NCBI GenBank assembly: GCA_963721345.1
Contig: CAVRIT010000001.1
Location: forward strand, 1,302,001 to 1,366,000
Origin: JACDAN01 sp963721345
GTDB taxonomy: Bacteria > Actinomycetota > Thermoleophilia > Gaiellales > Gaiellaceae
Length of the DNA: 64,000 nucleotides
Reading direction: 5' to 3'
Part shown: positions 1 through 7,974 of the stretch, one piece after another
Layout: each line of letters opens with the position of its first letter
Position numbering within the stretch: position 1 is the stretch's first letter
Notes under the pieces: model-generated
What the model saw: only the letters and a program-made list of their open reading frames with translations
Told to the model about the DNA's origin: nothing
The model's database searches: none
Made by a program: the position numbers and the translations under genes

Positions 1-923
1 GCGTAGACACTCGTCGCGGTGAACCCGGGGATCGTGTTCAGCTCGTTCACCAGCACGTCTCCGTCGCTGGTCACGAAGCAGTCGGCGCGCGCCATCCCTT
101 CGCAGTCAGACGCGACGAAGGCGTCGACCGAGACCTGCTGCACACGCTCGATCGCCTCCTCCGAGACGCGCGGCGGGATCACCAGGTCCATCCCGCCCTC
201 GTCGTACTTCGCCGAGTAGTCGTACCAGTCGACCCCCGAGAAGCCGTGGGAGACGATCTCGCCTGGAATCGACGCGATCGGCTCGCGGTTCCCGAGCACG
301 CCGCACTCGACCTCGACCCCGTCGACGAACTCCTCGACGAGCACCTTCTCGTCGTGCCGCCGCGCGAGCTCGACCGCGGCGCCAAGCTCGTCCTCGCTCT
401 GCACCTTCGTGATCCCCACGGACGATCCGAGCCGCGCCGGCTTCACGAACACCGGGTAGCCGAACGGGTTCTCCGGCCGGTCGCCGTTCCGGAGCGTGAC
501 GGAGCGCGTGACCGGGATGCCCTTGTCACGCAAGACCGACTTGAAGAGATCCTTGTCCATGCAGAGCGCCGAGGCCGTCACTCCCGCCCCGACGTACGGC
601 ACGCCGGCCAGCTCGAGCAGCCCTTGCACGGTCCCGTCCTCGCCGAACGGGCCGTGGAGGATCGGCAGGACGACATCGACGGAGCCCAGCGTCTCGGGCG
701 GCGAGCCCGTCGGCACGGGAAGGGTTTCCGCGACGGGACGCCCCAGCTCTCGCGTCGCGCCCGAGTTCAGCTCCCAGCGCCCGTCGCGCCCGATCTCGAT
801 CGTCTCGACGTCATAGCGGTCGGCGTCCAGCGCCTCGATCACCGAGCGGGCCGAGGCGACGGAGATCTCGTGCTCGCTCGAGCGGCCGCCCGCGATCACG
901 GCGACGCGGACCCGCTCGGTCAC
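1..923 (-). CDS. ddl: D-alanine--D-alanine ligase, 3' end beyond the window
   Basis: Cytoplasmic ATP-grasp enzyme joining two D-alanines for the peptidoglycan stem peptide. About 307 residues are visible. The N-terminus reads VAVIAGGRSSEHEISVASAR, the typical Ddl opening with the S-E-H-x-I-S motif. Later come a Gly-Pro-x-GEDGT stretch (LHGPFGEDGTVQG), the CMDK segment and KPARLGSSVG, the ATP-grasp nucleotide loop. The last visible residues, ELNTIPGFT, are the conserved C-terminal active-site motif, so only the tail is missing. The GTG start overlaps the pknB stop as GTGA, so it should be translated together with the kinase and the rest of the wall-growth operon. Linking ddl to pknB fits a role in lateral growth and division. 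Confidence 0.95.
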   Translation of the reverse strand, partial: MTERVRVAVIAGGRSSEHEISVASARSVIEALDADRYDVETIEIGRDGRWELNSGATRELGRPVAETLPVPTGSPPETLGSVDVVLPILHGPFGEDGTVQGLLELAGVPYVGAGVTASALCMDKDLFKSVLRDKGIPVTRSVTLRNGDRPENPFGYPVFVKPARLGSSVGITKVQSEDELGAAVELARRHDEKVLVEEFVDGVEVECGVLGNREPIASIPGEIVSHGFSGVDWYDYSAKYDEGGMDLVIPPRVSEEAIERVQQVSVDAFVASDCEGMARADCFVTSDGDVLVNELNTIPGFTATSVY

Positions 924-2878
924 GGCGATGGTGGCGGAGGTGGAGGCTCCTCGCTCGGCGCAAGCCGGCCGATGTAGAGCGTCACGGTCGATCCCGGCTC
1001 TGCCTCCTCGCCGGGACCGGGCGTCTGGCTGAGCACGACCCCGTCCTCCTCGGGGTTGTCGGTGCCCGTGTCGCGGATTTCGACCACCCACCCGTCGTTC
1101 TCGAGCGTCGCCTGCGCCGAGGCCTCGTCCTGTCCGAGCACGTCCGGCACTGTCGTCCCGGACTGTCCCGTCGAGACGCTCAGCGTCACCTCGGTGCCCG
1201 GCGGGTGGAGCTCGCCCGGGCCCGGGTCCTGCCCGACGACCTGACCCTTCGGCGCCGAGTCGTCCACGTCGGAACGAACCGGCGTGAAGCCCTCCGCCCG
1301 CAATTGTCGGGACGCCTCCGCGAAAGACAGGCCGATCACGCTCGGGATGCCAATGTTCTGCTGGCCCTTCGAGATGTTGATCCGGACCGTGCCGCCCTTC
1401 ACGACGCTCGTTCCGCCCTTCGGATCCTGCGCGATCACCGTTCCAACGGGCCTGTCGGAGAAGATCTCGTGAGTGTCGGGGACAAGGCCGGCGGCGCGAA
1501 GGGTCACCTCCGCTGCGGCTTCCCGCGCGCCGACCACGTCGGGCACCGCGACCCGCGGCTTGCCGGTCGAGACGAAGACCTGCACGGCATTGCCCTTCGG
1601 CACCCGCTCCCCGGCATCCGGCGACTGGCGGAAGACGATCCCGACGGCGAAGGTGTCGTGGGAGCGGTTGACCTTCACGGGCCGCAGGCCGGCGTCCTGG
1701 ATGTTCTTCCGCGCCTCGGGCCAACGCTGGCCCTCGACGAACGGCACGCCGGCGAGCTCGTTCGCGTCCAGCTGGTCGGAGATCTGGTTCCAGATGAAGA
1801 AACCGGCGACGAGCGCCCCCGCGAGCAGCAGCAAACCGAGCAGCCACGGCCAGAACGCCCGGCGCCTACGGCGTGGCTCCTCGTAGTCGTAGTAGCGCTG
1901 CTCGTAGCGCCGCTCTGTCGGCGGCGCGACGACCGGACGCCGTGAGACCATCGTCGGCGCCGTGTCGACGACGCCCGCGCCCGAGAGGACGGCGGTGGCG
2001 GCCTCCGCGGTCTCAGCCGTAACGCCCGCGCCGCCCTCGACCCGCGCGAGCTCGCGCTCCATCTCTTCCGCGCTCTGGAAGCGATCCTCGGGATCCTTGG
2101 CGAGCGCTCGCAGCACGATCATGTCGAGGTCGGCAGGGACCTCCGGACGGATGGCCGACGGAGCGCGCGGCACCTCCGACAAGTGCTTCATCGCGATCTC
2201 GAGCGGGGTCTCGCCGGTGAACGGGAGCGCCCCGGTCAGGACCTCGTACAGGAGGATGCCGACGGAGTAGATGTCCGAGCGCTGGTCGACCGGCGCGCCG
2301 CGCGCCTGTTCCGGAGAGAGGTACTGCGCCGTGCCGACGATCGACCCGGCCTCGGTCATCTGACTCGCAGCGGTGCGTGAGATCCCGAAGTCCGTCACCT
2401 TGAAGCGCGGGTCGCCGTCGGACGAGCCGTCCTGGGCGAGCAGGACGTTGTGCGGCTTGATGTCTCGGTGGACGATCCCGCGCCGGTGCGCGAAGCCGAC
2501 GGCGCGCAGCACCTGGCGGGCGATCTCGATCGCACTCGCGATCGGCAATGGTCCCGCGGCGACGATCCGGTCCTTCAGGCTCCGGCCCTCGAGGTACTCC
2601 ATCGCGATGTAGTAGGTGCCCTCGGCCTCGCCGCGGTCGTAGACCGAGACGATGTTGGGATGCGAGAGCCCGGCGGCGTTCTTCGCCTCGCGGCGGAAGC
2701 GCTCGACGAACGAGTCGTCGCTCGCGTGGCGGTCGTTCAGGATCTTGATCGCGACCCTGCGGCCGAGCTCTTCGTCCTCGGCGAGGTAGACGTTCGCCAT
2801 TCCGCCCGAGCCGAGCTTGCGGACGATGCGGTAGCGCCCGTCGAAGAGCGTGTTGATCAGCGTGTCGGTAACAGCCAC
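920..2878 (-). CDS. pknB: PASTA-domain Ser/Thr protein kinase, PknB family
   Basis: Membrane kinase that senses peptidoglycan fragments and phosphorylates division and wall-synthesis proteins. 652 residues from a GTG start 4 nt after the pbpA stop; reading further upstream would only run antisense-like through pbpA. Kinase domain about residues 14-275: glycine loop GSGGMANV, Lys45 in VAIK, catalytic HRDIKPHN, DFG as DFGIS, and the SPEQARG activation-segment end. One transmembrane helix near residue 350 (FWPWLLGLLLLAGALVAGFF) follows an Arg-rich stretch, and four extracellular PASTA repeats follow, ending in a Pro-rich tail. Partners encoded in the same operon are the phosphatase PstP and the FHA proteins. 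Four PASTA repeats and the neighbourhood match mycobacterial PknB. Confidence 0.96.
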   Translation of the reverse strand: MAVTDTLINTLFDGRYRIVRKLGSGGMANVYLAEDEELGRRVAIKILNDRHASDDSFVERFRREAKNAAGLSHPNIVSVYDRGEAEGTYYIAMEYLEGRSLKDRIVAAGPLPIASAIEIARQVLRAVGFAHRRGIVHRDIKPHNVLLAQDGSSDGDPRFKVTDFGISRTAASQMTEAGSIVGTAQYLSPEQARGAPVDQRSDIYSVGILLYEVLTGALPFTGETPLEIAMKHLSEVPRAPSAIRPEVPADLDMIVLRALAKDPEDRFQSAEEMERELARVEGGAGVTAETAEAATAVLSGAGVVDTAPTMVSRRPVVAPPTERRYEQRYYDYEEPRRRRRAFWPWLLGLLLLAGALVAGFFIWNQISDQLDANELAGVPFVEGQRWPEARKNIQDAGLRPVKVNRSHDTFAVGIVFRQSPDAGERVPKGNAVQVFVSTGKPRVAVPDVVGAREAAAEVTLRAAGLVPDTHEIFSDRPVGTVIAQDPKGGTSVVKGGTVRINISKGQQNIGIPSVIGLSFAEASRQLRAEGFTPVRSDVDDSAPKGQVVGQDPGPGELHPPGTEVTLSVSTGQSGTTVPDVLGQDEASAQATLENDGWVVEIRDTGTDNPEEDGVVLSQTPGPGEEAEPGSTVTLYIGRLAPSEEPPPPPPSP

Positions 2879-2882
2879 TGGA

Positions 2883-4361
2883 CTAACCGTTCTTCTTCGA
2901 CGGGCGACGTAAGAGTGCCTCCATGATCTCCTTCGCGATCGGGGCCGCGGTGGAGCCGCCGGTGCCGCTCTGGTTCTGAAGCACGACGGCGATCGCGACC
3001 TTCGGGTCGTCCACCGGCGCGAAGGAGATAAACCACGTCGTGTTGCGTCCCTGGCGGCCGGTCTCCGCGGTCCCGGTCTTGCCGCCGACGCGGACACCGG
3101 AGACCTGCGCTGCGGTGCCGGTCCCGCCCGAGACGACGCCCTCCATCATCTTGGCGATCGCATCCGCGACCTCGGGCTTCACCGCGCGCCGCAGCTCGTT
3201 GGGCTCCGTCTTCACGAGGGTCGACCCGTCGGGCTTGCGGACCCGGTCGGTGAGGTAGGGCTCCATCACGATGCCCTTGTTGCCGATCGCGCCTGCGACC
3301 ATCGCCATCTGGAGCGGGGTGACGAGCATCCGCTCCTGGCCGAACGCGAGCCGGCCTGGGTCGGCGCGGGACTCCAGCGAACGCGGCAAGAGCTTCCCGT
3401 TCCGGTAGAGGCCGCTCGGCGAGCGCTCGCCGGAGGGGAGATCGATGGGCGGATCCTCGTAGAAGCCGAACCGCCGCGCGTAGTCGAGGATCAGCGGCGG
3501 CCCGAGCTTCTTGCCCATCTCGCAGAACGACGAGTTGATCGAGTTGACCATCGCCTGGGTGAAGTTCACGTTGCCGAAGGGCGATGACGTGTCGTAGTTC
3601 GTGACGCGCTCGCCGTACTCGATGCAGTAACCGGGGTCGTTGAAGGTCGAGTCGACGGAGTACTTGCCGGAGTCGAGCGCCGCGGCGGCGGTCACGACCT
3701 TGAAGATCGACCCCGGCGCGAAGAGACCGTTGGACGCCCGGTTGAGAAGCGGCGCGATGCCACACGGCCCCGCCCCACGCTGGATCCGCGAGAAGTTGCG
3801 CTCGACGAGGTTCGGGTCGTAGCTCGGGCTCGACGCCATCACGAGCACCTTCCCGGTCTTCGGCTCGAGGGCCACCGCTGCGCCGCACTGGCCGCCAAGC
3901 GCGCGCAGCGCCGTCCGCTGGGCCGCAGGACGTACGGTGAGGATGACGTCGTTCCCCTCGATCGTCCCTCCGCGGAGCCGGTCGAGCGTGGTGTCGACGA
4001 GGGTGGCGAGGTTCGCGTTCGCGCCGGTCAGGTAGTCGTTCCGTGACTGCTCGACCCCCGACCGGGACCGCGCCTGCGTCGAGTAGCCGACGACGTGGCC
4101 GAAGCGCTCGCGGGACGGGTAGTGGCGGAAGTAGAAGGTCTTGCCGCTGACCCGGCGAGGGCGATTGACGGCGAGCTTCGACCCGTCTGACGCGAAGATC
4201 CCGCCTCGCTTGATCGTGAACTGCGCGACGACCTTGATCGCGTTGTCGCGGCGGTCCGCCAGGCTGGGCGCGGCCCACGCCTGCCAGTACGTCGTTCCGA
4301 CGATCAGCGAGATGATGAGCACGAGCGAGGCGACGGCGAGGCGGCTGATCTGCTGGTTCAT
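2883..4361 (-). CDS. pbpA: Penicillin-binding protein 2, class B transpeptidase (PbpA)
   Basis: Monofunctional DD-transpeptidase that crosslinks peptidoglycan outside the membrane, working with the RodA-type glycosyltransferase encoded just upstream. 492 residues. A single N-terminal membrane anchor (about residues 7-28) is followed by the dimerisation/pedestal region, then the transpeptidase fold with all three penicillin-binding motifs: S218-I-F-K, S-I-N at about 274-276, and K-T-G in GGKTGTAE. A GQERM segment (FGQERMLVTPLQMA) precedes the third motif, as in family members. The ATG overlaps the upstream rodA stop as ATGA. Order and sequence match actinobacterial PbpA rather than FtsI. Confidence 0.95.
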   Translation of the reverse strand: MNQQISRLAVASLVLIISLIVGTTYWQAWAAPSLADRRDNAIKVVAQFTIKRGGIFASDGSKLAVNRPRRVSGKTFYFRHYPSRERFGHVVGYSTQARSRSGVEQSRNDYLTGANANLATLVDTTLDRLRGGTIEGNDVILTVRPAAQRTALRALGGQCGAAVALEPKTGKVLVMASSPSYDPNLVERNFSRIQRGAGPCGIAPLLNRASNGLFAPGSIFKVVTAAAALDSGKYSVDSTFNDPGYCIEYGERVTNYDTSSPFGNVNFTQAMVNSINSSFCEMGKKLGPPLILDYARRFGFYEDPPIDLPSGERSPSGLYRNGKLLPRSLESRADPGRLAFGQERMLVTPLQMAMVAGAIGNKGIVMEPYLTDRVRKPDGSTLVKTEPNELRRAVKPEVADAIAKMMEGVVSGGTGTAAQVSGVRVGGKTGTAETGRQGRNTTWFISFAPVDDPKVAIAVVLQNQSGTGGSTAAPIAKEIMEALLRRPSKKNG

Positions 4362-5626
4362 CGCTCTAACGCCTGGTTCGCACGGTTGGAGACCAGCAGC
4401 AGCCCGGCGAGCAGCACGAAGTTGACGACGATGCTCGATCCGCCGTAGCTGACGAACGGGAGCGTGATCCCGGTCAGCGGGATCAGCCGGACGATGCCGC
4501 CGATGATGATGAACGCCTGCAGCGTGAAGGCGAAGGTGAGACCGACCGCAAGAAGCTTCGAGAAGCCGTCCTGCGCGAGCAGCGCGATCCGGAAGCCGCG
4601 CGCCGCGAACAGCATGTACACGAGCAGGAAGCCGCAGATCCCCACCAGCCCGAGCTCTTGCGCCAGCGCCGAGTAGATGAAGTCCGTGTTCAGGTACGGG
4701 ATCAGCCAGTTGCCGTCGGCGTCCGTGTACGTCCCCTGGCCGAGCCCGGCGCCGCCGAATCCCCCGTTGGCGATCGAGTAGAGCGACTGGATCGTCTGGT
4801 AGCCGTCGCCGTAGGGCTCGGCCCACGGGTCGAGCCAGATCTGGACGCGCTCCTGCACGCGCGGGATCACCTGGTAGAGCGCCGCCGCCCCGCCGACGAA
4901 GAGCACGGCGCCTGCCGCCACGAACCACACCTGCGCGGTCGCGACGTACAGCATCGCGAGGAAAATCCCGAAGTAGAGGAGCCCGCCGCCGAGGTCGTTC
5001 GTCACGGCGAGGACGAGCATCGCGCAACCCCAGACCAGGAGCAGCGGCCCGAGATCCTTCAGCCGGAACTGCGCCAGCACCTCGCGCTTCTCCCGGAGGT
5101 AGCCGGCCAGGAAGACGATCAGCAGGATCTTCGCCAGCTCGCCGGGCTGGAAGTGCAGCGGCCCGACCTGCACCCACAGCCGCGCGCCGTTCACCGTCTT
5201 GCCGATGATCGGCATGGCTGGCAGCAGGAGCAGCAGGATCGCGCTCAGCCCGAACAGGTACTTGTAGCTCTCGAGCTTGCGGAAGTCGCCGTGGAGGAGG
5301 AAGAGCGTCGCGGCGAAGGCGCCGAGGCCGATCACGATCCAGAGGCCCTGCCTGAAGGCGTCGTGCTCGCCGAGGCGGTAGATCTCGGTCAGCCCGATGC
5401 CGGTGAGAAGCCCCGCCATCGGCAGCAGGTACGGGTCGGCCTTCGGGACCGTGACACGGGCGATCGCGTGCGCCGCGACGTAGAGGCCGAGGAAGAAGAG
5501 ACCGTACGAGAGCGAAGCGGAGTTGACGACCTCCTGGCGCGCGATGTAGACGCTCGCGAAGCCGAAGCCGACGAGCGTCCCGACGACGACCAGGCTGGCG
5601 AGCTCTCGGTTTCGCAGGCTGAGCAT
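4358..5626 (-). CDS. rodA: SEDS-family peptidoglycan polymerase (RodA/FtsW)
   Basis: Polytopic glycosyltransferase that polymerises lipid II; pairs with the class B PBP encoded directly downstream. 422 residues with about ten membrane helices. Typical SEDS signatures are present: LHFQPGELAKI (QPxE/SEL motif), VLAVTNDLGGGLLYFGIF (the DLG metal-binding aspartate region), and the C-terminal PLTGITLPFVSYGGSS loop. The ATG at 5626 overlaps the pstP stop as TGATG; a GTG three bases earlier is equally possible. Downstream overlap with pbpA is ATGA. The name RodA is preferred over FtsW because of the fha-pstP-pbpA-pknB context. Confidence 0.94.
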   Translation of the reverse strand: MLSLRNRELASLVVVGTLVGFGFASVYIARQEVVNSASLSYGLFFLGLYVAAHAIARVTVPKADPYLLPMAGLLTGIGLTEIYRLGEHDAFRQGLWIVIGLGAFAATLFLLHGDFRKLESYKYLFGLSAILLLLLPAMPIIGKTVNGARLWVQVGPLHFQPGELAKILLIVFLAGYLREKREVLAQFRLKDLGPLLLVWGCAMLVLAVTNDLGGGLLYFGIFLAMLYVATAQVWFVAAGAVLFVGGAAALYQVIPRVQERVQIWLDPWAEPYGDGYQTIQSLYSIANGGFGGAGLGQGTYTDADGNWLIPYLNTDFIYSALAQELGLVGICGFLLVYMLFAARGFRIALLAQDGFSKLLAVGLTFAFTLQAFIIIGGIVRLIPLTGITLPFVSYGGSSIVVNFVLLAGLLLVSNRANQALER

Positions 5627-6555
5627 CACGACTGTTCGAGCAGCCAGAGGACGGCCGCCGCGATCATCAGCAGCACGGCGAGGGCCGCGAAGATCGGCAG
5701 CACTCGCCCGCGTCGCGGCTCGTCCTTGGGCTCCTCGACGACCTCGACCGGGGGCACGGCGTGGCTCTCGTCCATCGTGTCCTCGTCCTCGGTGACGGCG
5801 GAGGTGACGACGGTGTCCTCCGTGAGCTCACCCGGCTCCGCCGCGCCCGCGACCTCGAAGAAGACGACGGTGATGTTGTCCTCGCCGCCGCCGCGGTTCG
5901 CGGCGTTGACGAGTGCGCGAGCCGCCTCCTCGAGGTTGGAGCGATTGCGCTCGACGGCGTCGAGGATCGTCTCGTCGTCGACCATCGTCGTGAGGCCGTC
6001 GGAGCAGAGGAGGAAGAGGTCGCCGGGCGCCGCCTCGACGGAGAAGGTGTCGACGTCCACGTCAGCCTCCGTGCCGAGCGCCCGCGTGATCACCGAGCGC
6101 TGCGGATGCGCCTCGGCCTCCTCCGGCGTCAGCTTGCCGCTCCGGACGAGCTCCGCGACGAGGGAGTGGTCGTCGGTCAGCTGCTCCAGCCGGCCGTTGC
6201 GGATGAGGTACGCGCGGGAGTCGCCGACGTGGCCGATCGCCACGCTGTCCTCCTCGATCAGCGCGACGGTCATCGTCGTGCCCATCCCGGAGACGTCGCG
6301 ATCCTCGCTCGCGCGGCGAAACACACGGCGGTTCGCTTCCTCGATCAGCGCTGTGACGCGCGCCTCGCCGCTCTCGCCGTCGACGCCGCTCTCCTGCAGG
6401 GCGGTCGCCGCAAGCCCGGATGCGACCTCGCCCGCCTTCGCACCGCCCATCCCGTCGGCGACCGCGAACAGCGGCGGCTCGACGACGTAGGAGTCCTCGT
6501 TGTGGCGGCGCCGGCGTCCGGGGTGCGAAAGCGCCGCGGTCTTTCCCAGCCTCAT
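5626..6555 (-). CDS. pstP: PP2C-type Ser/Thr protein phosphatase (PstP)
   Basis: Metal-dependent phosphatase that reverses PknB-type phosphorylation. 309 residues. The PP2C motifs are clear: RRHNEDSY near the N-terminus, VADGMGGAKAGE (metal-binding Asp and DGMGG), GTTM, GHVGDSRAYL, LCSDGLT and GGGEDNITVV. After the catalytic domain (about 1-235) there is an acidic linker and one C-terminal membrane helix (VLPIFAALAVLLMIAAAVLWLL), so the catalytic domain faces the cytoplasm with its kinase partners. ATG start; its upstream end overlaps fhaB as ATGA and its downstream end overlaps rodA. Confidence 0.96.
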   Translation of the reverse strand: MRLGKTAALSHPGRRRRHNEDSYVVEPPLFAVADGMGGAKAGEVASGLAATALQESGVDGESGEARVTALIEEANRRVFRRASEDRDVSGMGTTMTVALIEEDSVAIGHVGDSRAYLIRNGRLEQLTDDHSLVAELVRSGKLTPEEAEAHPQRSVITRALGTEADVDVDTFSVEAAPGDLFLLCSDGLTTMVDDETILDAVERNRSNLEEAARALVNAANRGGGEDNITVVFFEVAGAAEPGELTEDTVVTSAVTEDEDTMDESHAVPPVEVVEEPKDEPRRGRVLPIFAALAVLLMIAAAVLWLLEQS

Positions 6556-7031
6556 AGCTCGTACCTCAGGTCGGTCTCGCCGACGCGGATGACGTCGCCC
6601 GGCGTGAGCTTGCGCGGCCGGGTCAGCTTCGTCCCGTTCAGGAACGTCCCGTTCGTGGACTCCAGGTCGTGGAGCCAGACGCCGTCGCGGCGTGGCTCGA
6701 TGCGCGCGTGCTGCACCGATGCGAACTCGTCCGTGTCGAGGACGAGATCGTTCTCCTCAGCACGCCCGAGTGTGACCGGAGCGGAGTCCAGCTCACGCTC
6801 CGTCCCCGGGTCGAGCGTTGGGCTCGAGAGCACGACGAGCATCCCGGTGTGCGTCCGGCCGAGACCCGCGGCCGCAGCCTGCTGGGGCCCGAGGACGAAG
6901 CTCTCCTGCGGCAACCGAAGGTCCTTGGCCACGGAGCGCACGATCCGCCAGATGAAGAGGTAGAGCAGGAATAGGAATCCCAACTTGAGCCCGAGCAGTA
7001 CCGCTTCGACCTCGACGGCGCCGACGATCAT
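6552..7031 (-). CDS. fhaB: FHA-domain protein with N-terminal membrane helix (FhaB/FipA-like)
   Basis: Phosphothreonine-reading adaptor for the PknB system. 159 residues. A hydrophobic N-terminus (about residues 5-28, LGLKLGFLFLLYLFIWRIV) anchors it. The C-terminal FHA domain shows PVTLGRAEENDLVLDTDEFAS, HARI, and the STNGTFLNG recognition loop. The ATG overlaps the fhaA stop as ATGA; its own stop overlaps pstP. It corresponds in size and position to the mycobacterial FhaB that links phosphorylated FtsZ/FtsQ or PbpA to the division site; that partner choice is inferred from family knowledge. Confidence 0.93.
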   Translation of the reverse strand: MIVGAVEVEAVLLGLKLGFLFLLYLFIWRIVRSVAKDLRLPQESFVLGPQQAAAAGLGRTHTGMLVVLSSPTLDPGTERELDSAPVTLGRAEENDLVLDTDEFASVQHARIEPRRDGVWLHDLESTNGTFLNGTKLTRPRKLTPGDVIRVGETDLRYEL

Positions 7032-7795
7032 GAGCGCGTGAAGACGAGCTCGGTCGAGCCGAGCGTGATCCTGTCCCCCTCGTCGAGCTTCGACCGCTTC
7101 AGCTGCTTGCCGTTCACCGCGATCCCGTTCGTGGAGCCGAGGTCGACGACCCAGTAGCCCGAGCCCTCCTGCCGGATCTCTGCGTGCCGGCGCGAGACGT
7201 TGGGGTCTGAGACCCTGATGTCGCAGTCCTTGGAGCGGCCGATCACCATGCTCGGCTTGCGGAGCTCGTGTGACGTCCCGCCGATCGTCACCGCGGCCGG
7301 CGGCTCCGGCTCGGGCTCGGGCTCGAGACCCAGCTCCTCGGCCGACGCCAGCTCCGTCTCCGCCGGGACTGCGCGATAGACGCGGGTGGCGCCCGGCTCG
7401 GGCGCCTGCTCGGGCTCCTGCTCGGGCGACTCGCGCTGGATCATCCGGTTGGCGATCCCGAACAGGCCGACCTCCAGGTCGTCGTCGGTCTCGAAGGAGA
7501 CGTCGGGCTTGGAGAGCAGCACGTAGCTCTCTCGGCGGGAGTGCTCGAGGAGGTACTGCTGGAGCTCCTTGATCAGCGCGTCCTCGTAGCTCTCGAACTG
7601 CTCGCGGTCGCCGGGGGACAGATAGACCACGTACTCGTTCGGCGCGTAGACCTGCGACACGGAGACCATCTTGTAGTCGTCCATCTCCTTCGCGAGCTTG
7701 CGCGCGAGCTCGACCGGCTGCACGTTCCGGCGGAAGGCGCGCCCGAACGCGCCCTCGAAGAGCGATTCGATTTTCTGCTCGATAGTGCGCAGCAC
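7028..7795 (-). CDS. fhaA: FHA-domain protein with N-terminal DUF3662 domain (FhaA)
   Basis: Cytoplasmic phosphothreonine-binding protein; in mycobacteria FhaA binds phosphorylated pseudokinase MviN and regulates peptidoglycan synthesis. 255 residues. The N-terminal about 120 residues match the FhaA N-terminal domain (EGAFGRAFRRNVQPVELARKL and VYAPNEYVVYLSP). A Glu/Pro-rich linker follows, then the FHA domain with GRSKDCDIRVSD, SRRHAEI and GSTNGIAVNG. GTG at 7795 is chosen because a GGGAGGG ribosome-binding site lies about 10 nt upstream; a TTG at 7816 is the only earlier alternative. First gene of the operon fhaA-fhaB-pstP-rodA-pbpA-pknB-ddl. Confidence 0.92.
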   Translation of the reverse strand: MLRTIEQKIESLFEGAFGRAFRRNVQPVELARKLAKEMDDYKMVSVSQVYAPNEYVVYLSPGDREQFESYEDALIKELQQYLLEHSRRESYVLLSKPDVSFETDDDLEVGLFGIANRMIQRESPEQEPEQAPEPGATRVYRAVPAETELASAEELGLEPEPEPEPPAAVTIGGTSHELRKPSMVIGRSKDCDIRVSDPNVSRRHAEIRQEGSGYWVVDLGSTNGIAVNGKQLKRSKLDEGDRITLGSTELVFTRS

Positions 7796-7870
7796 GGCTA
7801 GTGGCCCTCCCGGCAATACACGTCGGCTTCGGGCCCGCGATCACGCTGCGCCAGAGCCCACGCTCGTCCT

Positions 7871-7893
7871 TGCCAAGGCTGCCGGCCTTGGCA
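7871..7893 (-). terminator. Hairpin between the membrane kinase and fhaA
   Basis: Perfect 9-bp inverted repeat TGCCAAGGC / GCCTTGGCA with a 5-nt loop, in the 179-bp gap between the end of the upstream kinase gene and the start of fhaA. There is no T-run, so intrinsic termination is uncertain; it could protect mRNA ends or separate the two transcription units. Nothing else was recognised in this gap. Confidence 0.4.
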
Positions 7894-7974
7894 TCGGTCG
7901 ATCGCGACCTCTGGCTTGGTGCTCACGACCCCGAAGCTCGACAGCATTACCGGAAGAGCCACTGGCGCCCGAGT

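Noticed and set aside
246..977. Long open frame on the plus strand opposite ddl and the pknB end
   Set aside because: High-GC sequence gives open antisense frames; composition is Arg/Asp-rich without motifs, while the minus strand encodes clear Ddl and PASTA sequence.
4658..6490. 610-codon plus-strand frame opposite rodA and pstP
   Set aside because: Antisense shadow with low-complexity composition; both minus-strand genes have complete motifs and correct overlaps.
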